Part shown: one piece after another, positions 25,064 through 34,529 of the stretch
Position numbering within the stretch: the first letter of the stretch is position 1
Layout: each line of letters opens with the position of its first letter
Source: Rickettsiales bacterium
GTDB taxonomy: Bacteria > Bacteroidota > Bacteroidia > Cytophagales > Cyclobacteriaceae
Length of the DNA stretch: 64,000 bases
NCBI GenBank assembly: GCA_002729235.1
Contig: PBTY01000106.1
Coordinates: 1-64,000, forward strand
Direction: 5' to 3'
Notes under the pieces: generated by a model
The model's input: the letters and a program-made list of their open reading frames with translations, nothing else
Told to the model about the DNA's origin: nothing
The model's database searches: none
Translations under genes and position numbers: made by a program

Positions 25064-26956
25064 CTATCCCATTTTCTCTACCAACTCCTCCCATTTGGCA
25101 TGGAGTTTTTCTAGTTCTGCTTTTTTACTATTGTACTTATTGGTGGTCTTACTCATTTTCTGATCATCCTCGTACACTTCAGGCTTGGCCATTTCAGTTT
25201 CCAGGTTGGCAATCTCTGTTTCTAGCGTTTCGATCTTTGATTCTGTTTGTGCTATTTCTTTCTCAAGTTCTTTATGAGGTTGATCGTGTCTTGGCTTGGT
25301 GTTTACAGACTCCTTCTTCTCTTTTTTAGTATCGGCAGTTTCAACTGGCTTCTTCTTCTCTTGTTCTTTCGAATACCACCAGTGCCACTCTTCATAGGTT
25401 CCAGGATACTCCTTGATTTGCTGGTCTTCAATCCACCAGATTTTGTTAGCCACGTTGGCAATGAAATCCCTATCGTGACTGACCAGTAAAAATGTACCTT
25501 CGAATTGCTGAAGTGCTTGAACTAGAATACTCACCGAGAGCATATCCAGGTGGTTGGTCGGCTCATCGAGCATCAAGAAGTTTGATTCGGAAATAAGTGT
25601 CTTGGCAAGTGCTACTCGAGACTTCTCTCCCCCACTCAATACTTTGATCTTCTTAAACACTTCCTCATCTGAGAATAAGAAACAACCTAACACATTCCTT
25701 AGTTGCTGCTCAGTTTTACCTGACCCTGCTTGTTTCAGCTCTTCCAATATTTCATTGTCCACATGCAGTGATTCCAGTTGATGCTGCGCATAAAAAGCCG
25801 TAGACACATTATGCCCGGGCTCCAAAGTGCCTTCGTGTTTTTCTGTTCCCGCAACGATTCTCAGCAAAGTAGACTTCCCTTTGCCATTTGCACCAATCAA
25901 CGCAATTTTATCACCTCTCTCGATGTGCGCATCTGCATGTTTCAAGATTTGGAGGTCACCGTACGCTTTAGAAATATCCTGCAATCTGGCTACATGACGG
26001 CCAGACTGTGTTTTGAATTTAAACCGAAAATCAACTTGCATGGTATCGTCTACCACCTCTTGAATGCGATCCATTTTTTCCAGCATCTTCATTCTTGATT
26101 GAGCCTGCTTAGCCTTTGTTGCTTTCGCTTTGAATCGCTCGATGAACCGCTCCGCTTCTTTGATCTTTTGCTGCTGATTTTCAAAGGCATTCTGCTGAAT
26201 CTCGTTGCGTAGCTCCTTCTCTTCCAAATAAAAGTCATAATTACCGGCATACAGATTGAGCTGATAGCCAGTCACCTCTACGATCTTATTGATTGATGCA
26301 TTGAGAAAACGTCTGTCGTGCGAAACGATAATTACCGCACCCTCATACGATTGCAGGTAGTTCTCCAACCATTCAATAGATGGTAAGTCAAGGTGGTTGG
26401 TTGGTTCATCGAGCATCAATAAAGATGGCTTTTCCAAAAGCAGCTTGGCCAGCATAACTCGCATACGCCATCCTCCAGAAAACTCCCTTAAGGGTCGCTG
26501 TAAATCCTTCGTACTAAAGCCGATTCCTTCCAGGATTTCTTCCGCCTTAGCTTGCATGGAGTATCCTTCATTGGTTTCAAATCGATCCTGCAACTTGGCC
26601 AACTTATCAACCAAATCATCGCGGTAATTTTCTTCCATCTCCTTAAGAACAGAATCAATCTGTTCTTGAATTTTCAACGTCTCCTCAAAGGCCTGCATGG
26701 CCACATGTAGAATAGTATCATCAGTCAGGTAAGACAACAAGTCTTGATTTAGAAAACCAATAGTTGTATCATTACTCATATTGATCTCTCCAGAAGTTGG
26801 TTGATAATCTCCAACAATCATCTTCAACAAAGTTGACTTACCAGTCCCATTCAACCCAATGAGTCCTATCCTGTCCTTAGGACCGATAAATAAGGAAGCA
26901 CTATCATAAATAGGTCTGTCACCGATGTAATATGAGAGATCGTTAATACTAATCAT
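25064..26956 (-). CDS. ABC-F family ATPase
   Basis: 630 residues with two ABC ATPase domains in one chain and no membrane segments: Walker A GLNGTGKS (34-41) and GANGKGKS in the second half, signature FSGGWRM and LSGGEKS, and Walker B LLMLDEPTNHLD and FLMLDEPTNHLD. The linker between the domains is the charged helical P-site interaction motif region. The C-terminal 95 residues form a coiled coil (KELEKEIAQTESKIETLETE and onward), as in Uup-like members. ABC-F proteins act on ribosomes, either relieving stalled translation or conferring antibiotic resistance. A housekeeping translation factor is the likely role, since the protein is single-copy here with no resistance context. Confidence 0.9.
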   Translation of the reverse strand: MISINDLSYYIGDRPIYDSASLFIGPKDRIGLIGLNGTGKSTLLKMIVGDYQPTSGEINMSNDTTIGFLNQDLLSYLTDDTILHVAMQAFEETLKIQEQIDSVLKEMEENYRDDLVDKLAKLQDRFETNEGYSMQAKAEEILEGIGFSTKDLQRPLREFSGGWRMRVMLAKLLLEKPSLLMLDEPTNHLDLPSIEWLENYLQSYEGAVIIVSHDRRFLNASINKIVEVTGYQLNLYAGNYDFYLEEKELRNEIQQNAFENQQQKIKEAERFIERFKAKATKAKQAQSRMKMLEKMDRIQEVVDDTMQVDFRFKFKTQSGRHVARLQDISKAYGDLQILKHADAHIERGDKIALIGANGKGKSTLLRIVAGTEKHEGTLEPGHNVSTAFYAQHQLESLHVDNEILEELKQAGSGKTEQQLRNVLGCFLFSDEEVFKKIKVLSGGEKSRVALAKTLISESNFLMLDEPTNHLDMLSVSILVQALQQFEGTFLLVSHDRDFIANVANKIWWIEDQQIKEYPGTYEEWHWWYSKEQEKKKPVETADTKKEKKESVNTKPRHDQPHKELEKEIAQTESKIETLETEIANLETEMAKPEVYEDDQKMSKTTNKYNSKKAELEKLHAKWEELVEKMG

Positions 26957-27102
26957 AGCGCAAATTTATACGACCCACATTGCTAAACAAGTTCCTTAAT
27001 TCATTCATGTGAAGAGGAGACTTTCAGGAAGCCGTAGCATTGTAAATGCGATTGTGTATTTTTATCGTAATTTTTCAAAAGAAAGATACTAACTAAACGA
27101 TC

Positions 27103-30100
27103 ATGCGCCTTTTATTAACCCTGCTAGCTTTTACTTTTTTAGCATCTCATACACATGCCCAAACCTGGGAACAAGTATTCGCCAAAGCTGAAAAACAATA
27201 TACCAAAGGCAAATACGGCAAAGTCCAAAAACAAATTGACAAGCTCCGTACAAAACATATTACCAAGAAGTATGGAGGAGACTCCTCTTTGTATGCACTC
27301 ACTTATGTAATGGAAGCTAAAGCCAATATGGCTCTGGCTGAATATGATAAGATGTTCGCTAATATTGATAAATCACTTTCCAAATTGGACAAATGGAAGA
27401 ATGGTCATCAATACAACTACACCATGGGTCTTCTCAGACTTGCGGACCTCTATCAGGATTATGGCAATTTTCGAAAGGCTGACTCCATCATCACTATTAC
27501 AGAAAGCCTCTCCTCGAGCTATCTTCAGAGTGATGTTTTGCAAATGGAAATTCAAATTAGAAGGGCGATAACAAATGTTAGTTTAGGATATTACAATGAA
27601 GCCAAGCCAATGGTTGATCAATTGATCAATAGTTGGCCAACAAAACTTAAGCTATCATACAATTACGAATCAGTAACTTCTGCAGATGAAGCTTATAAGA
27701 ACCAATTATTAGTTCGATTATTCGCTGCTGAAGCCGCTTTGCTTAGAGGTAAAGGAGAATATGAAAAGGCAATAGAAGCATTAGAAAAAAGAGGCAAACA
27801 AGTCAACCGATTAGCAGATGGCAATAGTCCTGCATACGTGGAATTTCGCGTCACTGAGGCCTCAACCTATCTGGACTATGGCAACTCCTCCGAAGCTAGA
27901 AAAATAGCAGGCCGAGTCACTGCAATCAAACCTCCAGGAAGGCTCTATGAAAAAGCTGCAAACATTGATATCATGGCCTGTCTGGCAGAAGAAAAATTTA
28001 CCGATGCCATTGGGACTTACAACAACTTAGAATCACTTTTAATTAAAGCAGGTGTGAAGCGCGATTACGCCTATTTCATGTCCAACTTTTATGGTGCGTT
28101 ACTCCGAGCTCATGAGAACGACCCGAATCAAAACATCATTGTTAGGCTTGACGCCATTCTGGCAAAGTCCAGTTCGCTTGTTCCTCGTGACCACCTGATC
28201 AGAACATTAACCGCTGATGCAGCAATTAACTACATCTTCAGATCTAACAGGAGTCAGAACTATCCATATGCTGAAAAATTTTATACGGAGCTTGGTAAGT
28301 CTTTAAAGCTGAGATACAAACCCAATACATTGGCGATGGATATCTATAAGGTCAACTTTGCAGGCTATTATTTGAAATACTCGGAAAAACCGAAGAAAGC
28401 ATTTCAAATGCTGGCCTCACAACCTTACAAAAGGCCTTTGGAAGAATTATCCACTGTTCATCCAGACTATGCAAGAATTGTCAATGATCTGATGGAATAC
28501 TTTACGCTAGTTGGTAATTATGATTATCCAATCAAATTAACCCAACAAGTAGTAGATGCGATGAGGGCAAATCCAAACACCAATTCTGAGGATCTTGGTG
28601 ACAAACTGGTGGAATTAGCTCGATTGCAAGTGGAAGGTGGCTACTACAAGGAGGCAGAAACCAATGCGGACGAAGCTCTCAAACTGATCCGACGAGGCGG
28701 GGAGAGAAAATCCGAAGAATATGTAAAAGCATTGAACAATGCGGCCTATCTCTATGGCACCATTGGACTGTATAGTAAAGCTGTAAGACAGCTGAATAAG
28801 GCTGAATCCATTTTTGATAAGATCCCAACTGCCAACAAAGAGCTTAAACTGAACTCCATTACAGATTTGGCCTTCTTATATACTCAAATGGGTGAATATA
28901 GTAAGACGGAAGACCTTCTTGAAGACGTAATAAAAGAACGCAAAAGAACATTTGGTGCGGAGAGTCGACGTTTAATTAAACCATATTCTGCAATAGGAGA
29001 AATGTTCCTGATCAAAGGTGACTACCCCAATGCCGAGGATAATTTCAGAAAGAGCCTTAAAGTTTCAGAAGAGGTCTTTGGTGACACCACCCTGTTGTTT
29101 GCTAAGAACCTTAGTTACATGGTTAAATTATATGTGGAGCTCGGTAACTATAAGGCTGCATTGGTCAATGCAACAGATGTACTGAAAACCAGAGACAAAC
29201 TTCTAAGACCAGGTCACATACTTTTTGCAGACACCTATAATGACCTTGGCAATATTCACTACAATCTTGGCAGTGATCTAAACGTCGTAGACAAGTATTA
29301 CAGGCTGGCTATGGATATTACGGAGAAGAACTTTGGTCAAACACATCCATTGTATGCTGAGGCTTTAAAGAACGTAGCTTTTGTGCATGTACAACGCAAA
29401 GAATATGACGAAGCACTTACGCTACTAAATCAGGCCGATGATATCTGGAGAGATGCTTTGAGTAACTTGAATAAAAGCTCAGGAGAAGTTGCGCGTATCA
29501 AAGGTGATATCTACAGCTACAGAGGGCAATTCAGAGATGCTAGAAAGGAATACGAAAAAGCTGCCCGGTACTTCAAAGCGCTATTCAATGATCAGCACCC
29601 AGACTATCTAAATACACAAAGTAGACTGGCTCGAGCATATTGGATCAATGGAGAAGTCAGCAAAGTAGAGTCACTACTAAGTGAAACTACTGACTCCTAC
29701 CTTAACTATACGAAGGAGTTTTTCCCAACATTAAGTGAAGAAGAGAAAGCCAAGTTTTGGAATAAAATCAAGGGTGACTTTGAGTTTTACAATACGGTGG
29801 CGGTGGCATATAGTCAGGAAAAAGAAAAGTACCTGGAGAACATGTATGACTTTGCCCTGGCAACTAAAGGACTATTATTAAGTTCTTCAATCAAGACTCG
29901 TAATAGCATACTGAATAGTGGAGATCAGGAGTTGGTCGCATTATTTAAGGACTGGGTTCAAAAGAAAGAATTCCTTACAACGACCATTGCTCAAAATCAG
30001 GAACAACTTGCTGAGAATGAAGTGGATGTTCCAAAGTTAAAAGATCAGATTGCTGTTCTTGAAAAGAAACTTAGTGAAATGTCCGAGGATTTTGCAGACT

Positions 30101-31323
30101 CTTATGAGTTTAAGCTATACAGCTGGAATGATGTGAGGAAGTCTCTTGAGGAAAATGAAGCAGCGATTGAGATCATTAGATATAGATCATTTGACAATAA
30201 ATTCAATGAAGATAGCATTCGTTATGCAGCTTTGATCGTGACCAGCGATACGAAGAAAAACCCAGAACTGGTTCTACTTCCAAATGGTAGGGATATGGAG
30301 AAAAAGCATTTTTTGTATCATAGAAATGCCACCAAATATAAATTACCAGACAATCAATCATTTGACATTTTCTGGGCTCCAATCTACGAGAAGGTAAAAG
30401 ACAAAAACGTTGTTTTCTTATCTCCTGATGGAGTTTATAATCAAATCAACGTAGAATCCTTGTTAATGGATGATGGAGACTATGTGATTGATAAAATGAA
30501 TGTTCGGGTAATCAACAACACCAAAACCATTGCAGCACTAAGATCTCGTGAGGCACGAAAAGCTCAGAAAAGTGAAGCTCCTACAAATCTCAGCGCCATG
30601 TTGATGGGTAATCCAAAATACTATCAGGATGAGCAAAGTAAGAATCTTGCGGTGAGAGAAGCTAATAGAGGTAGACAAGTATACGTACCACAGTTGCCAG
30701 GAACAGAAAAAGAGGTGGAGACTATTACAGACCTTTTGAAAGACAAAGGATGGAAGATTGAGTACTACCTCGGAACAAATGCAACGGAAGATCAAATCAA
30801 AAATGCACAGAACTACACCCTGATTCACATTGCTACTCATGGTTTCTTTGAAGATCAAAAGCAACAAGAAGAAGACCAGAGTATTCTATTTGAAGATGAT
30901 GACAATCCTCTGGAAAGAGCTGGACTACTTGCCGAAGGTGGTGGAGACGTATTGGTGAATGCCACAAAGAATTACAACATTCAGGATGGTATTCTAACGG
31001 CTCATGAGGCTATGAACCTTAACTTTGAAAATACTGAACTTATCGTTCTTTCTGCTTGTGAAACAGGTCGTGGAGAAATCGAGCAAGGCGAGGGTGTTTT
31101 TGGGCTTCAACGTTCCTTCCTTGTTGCTGGAGCTGATGCGATTATCATGAGTTTGTTCCAGGTATCGGATGAAGTAACCCAGCAATTAATGGTTGAGTTT
31201 TACAACAACTGGATGAGTGGTCAAGATAAGCGTACAGCATTCAACAATGCTCAACGCAAAATCAAAGAAACGTTCAATGAGCCTATATACTGGGGAGCAT
31301 TTACCATGATAGCCAAGATATAG
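27103..31323 (+). CDS. secreted TPR protein with C-terminal CHAT (caspase-like) domain
   Basis: 1406 residues with a signal peptide ending near THAQ (20). Residues 20 to about 900 are mostly TPR repeats, including a run of TPR-12-like units (ALNNAAYLYGTIGLYSKAV, IGEMFLIKGDYPNAEDNF and similar). A coiled stretch follows (940-1010). The CHAT domain covers about 1130-1406 with H1246 in HIATHGFF and C1319 in VLSACETG, the His/Cys dyad of this caspase-like fold. Active CHAT proteases in defence complexes are cytoplasmic, whereas this one should be periplasmic or exported, a common but uncharacterised form in Bacteroidota. It is divergent from the ABC-F gene. The target is unknown. Confidence 0.9.
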   Translation: MRLLLTLLAFTFLASHTHAQTWEQVFAKAEKQYTKGKYGKVQKQIDKLRTKHITKKYGGDSSLYALTYVMEAKANMALAEYDKMFANIDKSLSKLDKWKNGHQYNYTMGLLRLADLYQDYGNFRKADSIITITESLSSSYLQSDVLQMEIQIRRAITNVSLGYYNEAKPMVDQLINSWPTKLKLSYNYESVTSADEAYKNQLLVRLFAAEAALLRGKGEYEKAIEALEKRGKQVNRLADGNSPAYVEFRVTEASTYLDYGNSSEARKIAGRVTAIKPPGRLYEKAANIDIMACLAEEKFTDAIGTYNNLESLLIKAGVKRDYAYFMSNFYGALLRAHENDPNQNIIVRLDAILAKSSSLVPRDHLIRTLTADAAINYIFRSNRSQNYPYAEKFYTELGKSLKLRYKPNTLAMDIYKVNFAGYYLKYSEKPKKAFQMLASQPYKRPLEELSTVHPDYARIVNDLMEYFTLVGNYDYPIKLTQQVVDAMRANPNTNSEDLGDKLVELARLQVEGGYYKEAETNADEALKLIRRGGERKSEEYVKALNNAAYLYGTIGLYSKAVRQLNKAESIFDKIPTANKELKLNSITDLAFLYTQMGEYSKTEDLLEDVIKERKRTFGAESRRLIKPYSAIGEMFLIKGDYPNAEDNFRKSLKVSEEVFGDTTLLFAKNLSYMVKLYVELGNYKAALVNATDVLKTRDKLLRPGHILFADTYNDLGNIHYNLGSDLNVVDKYYRLAMDITEKNFGQTHPLYAEALKNVAFVHVQRKEYDEALTLLNQADDIWRDALSNLNKSSGEVARIKGDIYSYRGQFRDARKEYEKAARYFKALFNDQHPDYLNTQSRLARAYWINGEVSKVESLLSETTDSYLNYTKEFFPTLSEEEKAKFWNKIKGDFEFYNTVAVAYSQEKEKYLENMYDFALATKGLLLSSSIKTRNSILNSGDQELVALFKDWVQKKEFLTTTIAQNQEQLAENEVDVPKLKDQIAVLEKKLSEMSEDFADSYEFKLYSWNDVRKSLEENEAAIEIIRYRSFDNKFNEDSIRYAALIVTSDTKKNPELVLLPNGRDMEKKHFLYHRNATKYKLPDNQSFDIFWAPIYEKVKDKNVVFLSPDGVYNQINVESLLMDDGDYVIDKMNVRVINNTKTIAALRSREARKAQKSEAPTNLSAMLMGNPKYYQDEQSKNLAVREANRGRQVYVPQLPGTEKEVETITDLLKDKGWKIEYYLGTNATEDQIKNAQNYTLIHIATHGFFEDQKQQEEDQSILFEDDDNPLERAGLLAEGGGDVLVNATKNYNIQDGILTAHEAMNLNFENTELIVLSACETGRGEIEQGEGVFGLQRSFLVAGADAIIMSLFQVSDEVTQQLMVEFYNNWMSGQDKRTAFNNAQRKIKETFNEPIYWGAFTMIAKI

Positions 31324-31384
31324 GCACTTAGAAGGTATTATTACCATCCGTAAAAACACTGACTAAGCTTTGAGGACTGGAAAT

Positions 31385-31392
31385 TATATTTG
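31385..31392 (+). promoter_or_regulatory. candidate -7 box for the second sodium channel gene
   Basis: TATATTTG is an exact match to TAnnTTTG, 24 nt before the ATG at 31417. It overlaps an in-frame TTG (31390), which argues against that TTG as the start. Confidence 0.45.
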
Positions 31393-31416
31393 TACCTACA
31401 TCAAATAGGTGCCTGT

Positions 31417-32259
31417 ATGACACGAACCAAGATGCGAAACCTCATTGAAACTTCCTGGTTTCAACGCACTATTGTTGGTTTAATCCTCATTAATTCGATT
31501 TTAATAGGGCTGGAAACAAGTCCCGAATACATGAATGCATTCGGGACCTATATTGATCAAATTGATCGAATCATTCTTTTCATTTTCATTTTCGAAATCC
31601 TGTTTAAGCTCTATGCATATGGCTGGGATTTTTTCAAAAGCCCATGGAATCTATTTGATTCCATTGTTATCCTGGTATCGGTCATTCCTAGTGTAGGTGC
31701 TTCGTTTGCGGTGATGAGAGCCTTGAGAATATTGAGGACATTAAGACTGCTTAAGAATATCCCAAAACTCAAAATCATCATAGAGTCGTTATTGCACGCC
31801 ATTCCAAGCATTGGTTGGATTGGGGTGCTGCTCATGATCATCTTCTACATCTTTGCAGTAATAGGCAATAATTTATTTGGTGATGCTCATCCAGAATACT
31901 TCGGCTCTTTGACCGATTCCTTATTCACGCTATTTCAGGTAATGACACTGGAAAGTTGGTCTTCTGGTATTGCTCGTCCAATCATTGGAGAGATGCCTTT
32001 TGCAACGATCTATTTCATCATTTTTATATTGATTGCTACCTATACCACGCTAAATATCTTCATTGCTATTGTAGTGAATACAATGAACGAACTGCATCAA
32101 AGAAGTTTACAAGAAGAAGAGCAGCATATTAAGCAGTTTGTACATGTAGAACATGAGCAATTGATTGATCACATGAACAATCTGCAACAGGAACTTACTG
32201 AGATCAAAGGCCTGCTAAAAGCACAACAAAGGAATCTATCTGAACAAAAGTCTAGCTAA
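31417..32259 (+). CDS. voltage-gated sodium channel, NaChBac type (second copy)
   Basis: 280 residues from the ATG. It is a single six-helix channel domain: S4 with Arg at 101, 104, 107 and 110, selectivity filter TLESWS at 177-182, S6 ending NTMNELHQRS, and a C-terminal coiled coil (about 235-280). It shares the filter, the GLETSP S1-S2 sequence, LLKNIPKLKIIIESLL and PSIGWIGVLL with the channel at 1580-2458, so they are clear paralogues. Having two suggests different voltage ranges, or formation of heterotetramers. A sugar-dehydrogenase-like lipoprotein gene follows 24 nt downstream. Confidence 0.92.
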   Translation: MTRTKMRNLIETSWFQRTIVGLILINSILIGLETSPEYMNAFGTYIDQIDRIILFIFIFEILFKLYAYGWDFFKSPWNLFDSIVILVSVIPSVGASFAVMRALRILRTLRLLKNIPKLKIIIESLLHAIPSIGWIGVLLMIIFYIFAVIGNNLFGDAHPEYFGSLTDSLFTLFQVMTLESWSSGIARPIIGEMPFATIYFIIFILIATYTTLNIFIAIVVNTMNELHQRSLQEEEQHIKQFVHVEHEQLIDHMNNLQQELTEIKGLLKAQQRNLSEQKSS

Positions 32260-32283
32260 TCACTTGTATTAAAAACTACACAC

Positions 32284-33474
32284 ATGAAACATACATACTT
32301 TCTCTTACTAGGTATCTGGATGGTCGTAACAAGTTGTGACCAACCTACCAACCAACAATCCGATAATTCAGAGGTAAATACCTGGAGTGCATCAATGGAG
32401 ACCGATGGTTTGCAAGACATGACAGGAATTGAATTGGATCAGCTCACACTTCCTGATGGGTTCAAAATTGATTTGTATGCACGTGTAAAGAATGCCCGCT
32501 CCATGGCTCTTAGTCCATCGGGAACTGTTTATGTGGGTAATCGACGTGGTGGAAATGAAGTCTATGCAATCAAAGACACCGATGGAGACTTTAAAGCAGA
32601 CGTAAGGTATGTTCTGGACACTGGTATGCGCATGCCTAATGGCGTAGCTTTTCACGATGGGGATCTCTATGTTGCCGAGGTAAGTAAACTATGGAGATAC
32701 GAAAACATCGAAGAGGACTTTGAAAAAGTGAGTAAAACATTGATCTATGATGACTACCCCACCGATGCACATCATGGATGGAAATTCATTGATTTTGGTC
32801 CTGACGGCAAGCTATATGTACCTGTAGGAGCACCATGTAATATTTGTGAAAGTAAGGATAGTATCTACGCTTCTATCACCCGAATGAATCCAGATGGTAC
32901 TGGTAGAGAAGTATTTGCTCACGGCGTGAGAAACACCGTTGGGTTCACGTGGCATCCGGAGACGGGAGACATGTATTTTACAGACAATGGAAGAGATGCC
33001 CTTGGAGACACCATCCCTCCTTGTGAACTGAACAGAGCCACAGAAGCTGGGCAGCATTTTGGTTATCCCTATTGCCATGGTGGATATATTGCAGACCCGG
33101 AATTTGGAGATAAGTATCCTTGTGAGGATTTTGTGCAACCAGCACAAAAACTAGGACCACATGTTGCTCCTTTAGGCATTAAATTCTATGATGGAAACAT
33201 GTTTCCTAAAGAATTCAATATGCTCGCGTTCATAGCCGAACACGGATCATGGAACCGATCTCAAGAGGCTGGGCACACTGGTCATAAAATAACCACTGTA
33301 AAAATCGAAGATGGTCAGGGAGTAGCTTACGAAGACTTCATTACAGGATTTCTGAATAAGGAAACCAACATTGCATGGGGTCGACCAGTGGCTATTTTAT
33401 TCCTTGAAGATGGCTCTATGCTCATCTCGGATGATTTGAAAGGGGCTATTTACAGAGTAACCTACGAAGGCTAA
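32284..33474 (+). CDS. PQQ-type sugar/sorbosone dehydrogenase-like lipoprotein
   Basis: 396 residues with lipobox VTSC and lipidated C18. A six-bladed beta-propeller is suggested by LTLPDGFKIDLYARV, SGTVYVGNRRGG, MPNGVAFHDGDLYVAEV, WKFIDFGPDGKLYVPVGAPCNICE, FAHGVRNTVGFTWHPETGDMYFTDNGRD and IAEHGSWNRS. These are the calcium/PQQ-site sequences of the glucose/sorbosone dehydrogenase family. It is presumably outer-membrane attached and oxidises a sugar or alcohol, passing electrons to a c-type cytochrome. The cofactor is inferred from the family, not seen. It is 24 nt downstream of the sodium channel gene and 29 nt upstream of an ABC ATPase gene. Confidence 0.85.
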   Translation: MKHTYFLLLGIWMVVTSCDQPTNQQSDNSEVNTWSASMETDGLQDMTGIELDQLTLPDGFKIDLYARVKNARSMALSPSGTVYVGNRRGGNEVYAIKDTDGDFKADVRYVLDTGMRMPNGVAFHDGDLYVAEVSKLWRYENIEEDFEKVSKTLIYDDYPTDAHHGWKFIDFGPDGKLYVPVGAPCNICESKDSIYASITRMNPDGTGREVFAHGVRNTVGFTWHPETGDMYFTDNGRDALGDTIPPCELNRATEAGQHFGYPYCHGGYIADPEFGDKYPCEDFVQPAQKLGPHVAPLGIKFYDGNMFPKEFNMLAFIAEHGSWNRSQEAGHTGHKITTVKIEDGQGVAYEDFITGFLNKETNIAWGRPVAILFLEDGSMLISDDLKGAIYRVTYEG

Positions 33475-33503
33475 GTTTTCTACATTAACTTCGCCTCCTC
33501 ACA

Positions 33504-34472
33504 ATGAATCCAATATTAGAGGCAAAAAATATCAACAAAGCCTACGAAGGTAGAGCTATATTGGAGAACATCTCCCTTGATTTAGTCAAAGGAGATGTTC
33601 ATGTTTTATTGGGCCCAAGTGGTTCAGGGAAAACCTCATTGCTGCGAATCTTGGCAGGATTACTGGATTCTGATTCTGGTGAAGTTCTATTGGATGGTGA
33701 AGCAATTGAAGGACCTAAAGACAGACTGGTTCCGGGATATGAGGAGATCAGTATTGCTCACCAGGACTTCAAGCTTAAACATAAGATGTCGGTGTTTGAA
33801 AACATCCGGTATGAGCTCCTTTCCTACACCAAAGACTATCAACTGGAACGTATCGAGGCACTCCTTAGCCTTTTCAGAATCCAACACCTTCGCGATAAAG
33901 ACATCTCCCTCCTATCTGGTGGTGAAAAACAACGTGTAGCCATCTCCAGAGCTATGGCACATGAACCAGATGTCTTATTGATGGATGAGCCTTTTTCCAA
34001 TCTCGATCTAGGGAGCAAATCTTCTTTACTCAGAGAAATCCGAGAGTTGGCTCGTAAAACCGAAACAGCCATTTTATTGGTAACGCATGACACTAGAGAT
34101 GCGCTGCAAGTAGCTGACAAAATATCTGTACTTCACAATGGAAGTCTAATCCGTCAGGGAACGCCAAAAGAGATCTATGATGATCCTCAGAAAGAAGTTG
34201 TCGCCACACTATTTGGCCCATACAATGTGATTGAACACAAGAATTTTGAAAAACTGGGTATTCAAAGCGAAGAGAAGAAAGTTGGAATTTGGCCAGAGAA
34301 TGTTCTAATCTCAGAAGATGTAGAATCAGACAACCAATTGATTAGTAGCACTTTCATGGGGCATTACTGGAAGAATGTAATTAGTTCTCAAGGGCAAGAA
34401 ATAGTTCAATATGGAGTTAAATCCTATTCTAGTGGCAATGTTACCATTAATAGCTATTTCACAATTGAGTAA
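33504..34472 (+). CDS. ABC transporter ATP-binding protein without neighbouring permease
   Basis: 322 residues. Walker A GPSGSGKT (37-44), Q-loop Q87, signature LSGGEKQ (137-143), Walker B ending in D161-E162, H-loop H195. The last 85 residues, after NVIEHKNFEKLG, look like a short TOBE-type beta domain, as in iron, molybdate, spermidine or sugar importers. No permease or binding-protein gene is adjacent, so it must energise a transporter encoded elsewhere or serve several. The neighbour upstream is the sugar dehydrogenase-like lipoprotein. Confidence 0.85.
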   Translation: MNPILEAKNINKAYEGRAILENISLDLVKGDVHVLLGPSGSGKTSLLRILAGLLDSDSGEVLLDGEAIEGPKDRLVPGYEEISIAHQDFKLKHKMSVFENIRYELLSYTKDYQLERIEALLSLFRIQHLRDKDISLLSGGEKQRVAISRAMAHEPDVLLMDEPFSNLDLGSKSSLLREIRELARKTETAILLVTHDTRDALQVADKISVLHNGSLIRQGTPKEIYDDPQKEVVATLFGPYNVIEHKNFEKLGIQSEEKKVGIWPENVLISEDVESDNQLISSTFMGHYWKNVISSQGQEIVQYGVKSYSSGNVTINSYFTIE

Positions 34473-34529
34473 GCGTTCTTATTCAAACCTAAGCTTGCTG
34501 CAATTGTATAGATCACATAGCTTTATTGT

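Noticed and set aside
31390-31416. TTG start for the second sodium channel
   Set aside because: It overlaps a TAnnTTTG promoter box, and the ATG at 31417 gives a normal channel N-terminus.
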